A program made the position numbers and the translations under genes. This document shows, piece after piece, positions 63,254 to 64,000 of a stretch of DNA of 64,000 nucleotides. Source of the DNA: Gluconacetobacter takamatsuzukensis (lineage in GTDB: Bacteria > Pseudomonadota > Alphaproteobacteria > Acetobacterales > Acetobacteraceae); contig NZ_JABEQK010000003.1 in NCBI RefSeq assembly GCF_014174275.1, positions 124,001 through 188,000 on the forward strand. Direction: 5' to 3'. Each line of letters opens with the position of its first letter. Position 1 is the stretch's first letter. The notes beneath the pieces were generated by a model. The model saw nothing but the letters and a program-made list of their open reading frames with translations. It was not told where the DNA came from and did no database searches.

Positions 63254-64000
63254 TCAGGTCAGGCCGTCGCGCCCCATGACCAGGAATTTCTCCCGGCGCT
63301 GCGCCACCAGCATGGCGCCGCTGAGCGACAGCAGGTCGGGCAGCTCGGCGCCGATGGCATCGCCCACCGCGCGAATCGCGGCCTCCGGGTCGCGCTGCGC
63401 GCCCCCCAGCGGCTCGGGAATGATACGGTCGACCAGATGCAGTTGCAGCAGGTCCTGGGCGGTAAGCTTCAGCGCCTCGGCAGCGCTGGTCGCCAGCTTC
63501 GGGTCGCGCCACAGGATCGACGCGCAGGCTTCGGGCGAAATGACCGAATAGATCGCGTGTTCCAGCATCATCACCCGGTCGCCCGCGCCCAGCGCGATGG
63601 CACCGCCCGATCCGCCCTCGCCGATCACGGTGGCAATCACCGGCACCGGTGCCGACAGGCAGGTATCGATGGACCGCGCGATGGCCTCGGCCTGGCCGCG
63701 CGCCTCGGCATCGATGCCCGGCCACGCGCCGGCAGTATCGATAAAGGTCAGGATCGGCATGCCGAAACGGCCCGCCAGTTCCATCAGCCGCTGGGCCTTG
63801 CGGTAGCCCTCGGGGCGCGCCATGCCGAAATTATGCTCCAGCCGGCTCTCCAGCTCGGACCCGCGCTCGGTTCCGATCACCACCACCGGCAGGTCCTGGA
63901 AACGGCCGATGCCACCGATGACGGCCTTGTCCTCGCCGAACAGGCGATCGCCGGCCAGCGGCGTGAAATCCTGGATCAGGGTGCCGATATACTCGGCCGT
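63254..64000 (-). CDS. accA: Acetyl-CoA carboxylase carboxyltransferase subunit alpha (5' end outside the window)
   Basis: The last 248 residues are present; the start lies beyond the right edge. It is the alpha part of the carboxyltransferase that makes malonyl-CoA for fatty acid synthesis. Signatures: HNFGMARPEGYRKAQRLMELA, ILTFIDTAGAWPGIDAEARGQ, VIGEGGSGGAIAL, YSVISPEACASILWRD and LQLHLVDRIIPEPLGGA. The C-terminus is complete (REKFLVMGRDGLT). Confidence 0.95.
   Translation of the reverse strand, partial: TAEYIGTLIQDFTPLAGDRLFGEDKAVIGGIGRFQDLPVVVIGTERGSELESRLEHNFGMARPEGYRKAQRLMELAGRFGMPILTFIDTAGAWPGIDAEARGQAEAIARSIDTCLSAPVPVIATVIGEGGSGGAIALGAGDRVMMLEHAIYSVISPEACASILWRDPKLATSAAEALKLTAQDLLQLHLVDRIIPEPLGGAQRDPEAAIRAVGDAIGAELPDLLSLSGAMLVAQRREKFLVMGRDGLT

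Overview
The window is a G+C-rich stretch of alphaproteobacterial chromosome. The gene set points to an acetic acid bacterium (Acetobacteraceae, Gluconacetobacter/Komagataeibacter-like). It holds EipB, TrcR (DUF1013), NepR/EcfG/PhyR, a ROSE-type leader on an hsp20 gene, a glycerol regulon and an acetoin dehydrogenase cluster. No rRNA, tRNA, CRISPR array, phage or insertion sequence was recognised. Both ends cut genes: a small exported Pro/Trp-rich protein on the left and accA on the right. The species assignment is inference from gene content.

Layout. 1-16.3 kb is almost entirely minus strand: amino-acid permease and eipB, aspS, mtnA, htpG, then a tightly coupled set (purine permease, exported chorismate-lyase-like protein, DUF985 cupin, NUDIX) behind glk and an SDR. 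A GNAT-like protein lies on the plus strand, followed by nrdR-nusB-thiL. 16.4-24.5 kb holds a copper-chaperone-like protein, the glycerol regulon (glpK, glpF, glpD, glpR, with a GlpR-type operator), recQ and an OmpA-like lipoprotein. 24.8-28.2 kb holds cydC and cydD. 28.3-32.1 kb is the general stress response locus: a HisKA_2 sensor kinase, nepR, ecfG and the divergent phyR. 32.3-39.7 kb holds an ABC-F ATPase, phhB, a Gfo/Idh/MocA oxidoreductase, a radical SAM protein behind a LexA-type box, and secD-secF. 40-46.3 kb holds GNAT, SDR, mscL, rpmE, hsp20, trcR, two DUF465 proteins and purE-purK. 46.3-50.7 kb is an acetoin dehydrogenase cluster (regulator, acoA, acoB, acoC). 50.7-64 kb holds a glycosyltransferase, a heparinase-like protein, rpe, rsmB, yggS, kup, hemW, an exported nucleoside hydrolase, DUF1489, a lytic transglycosylase with a SPOR domain, and accA.

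How the genes work together. GlpF, GlpK and GlpD form a glycerol uptake and oxidation route, with a GlpR-family repressor next door. PhyR, NepR and EcfG form the partner-switching stress circuit, with a likely cognate kinase downstream of nepR. AcoA, AcoB and AcoC form the E1/E2 part of an acetoin-cleaving complex, divergent from a GAF/Fis-type regulator.

The most interesting non-coding signals are these: a family of three structured palindromic elements (about 142-164 bp) whose arms differ in sequence but stay paired, two of them starting at the stop codon of a regulator gene; a perfect alphaproteobacterial LexA box before a SplB-like radical SAM gene; a ROSE-like RNA thermometer; paired palindromes in the ecfG/phyR spacer; and three inverted repeats in the aco spacer.
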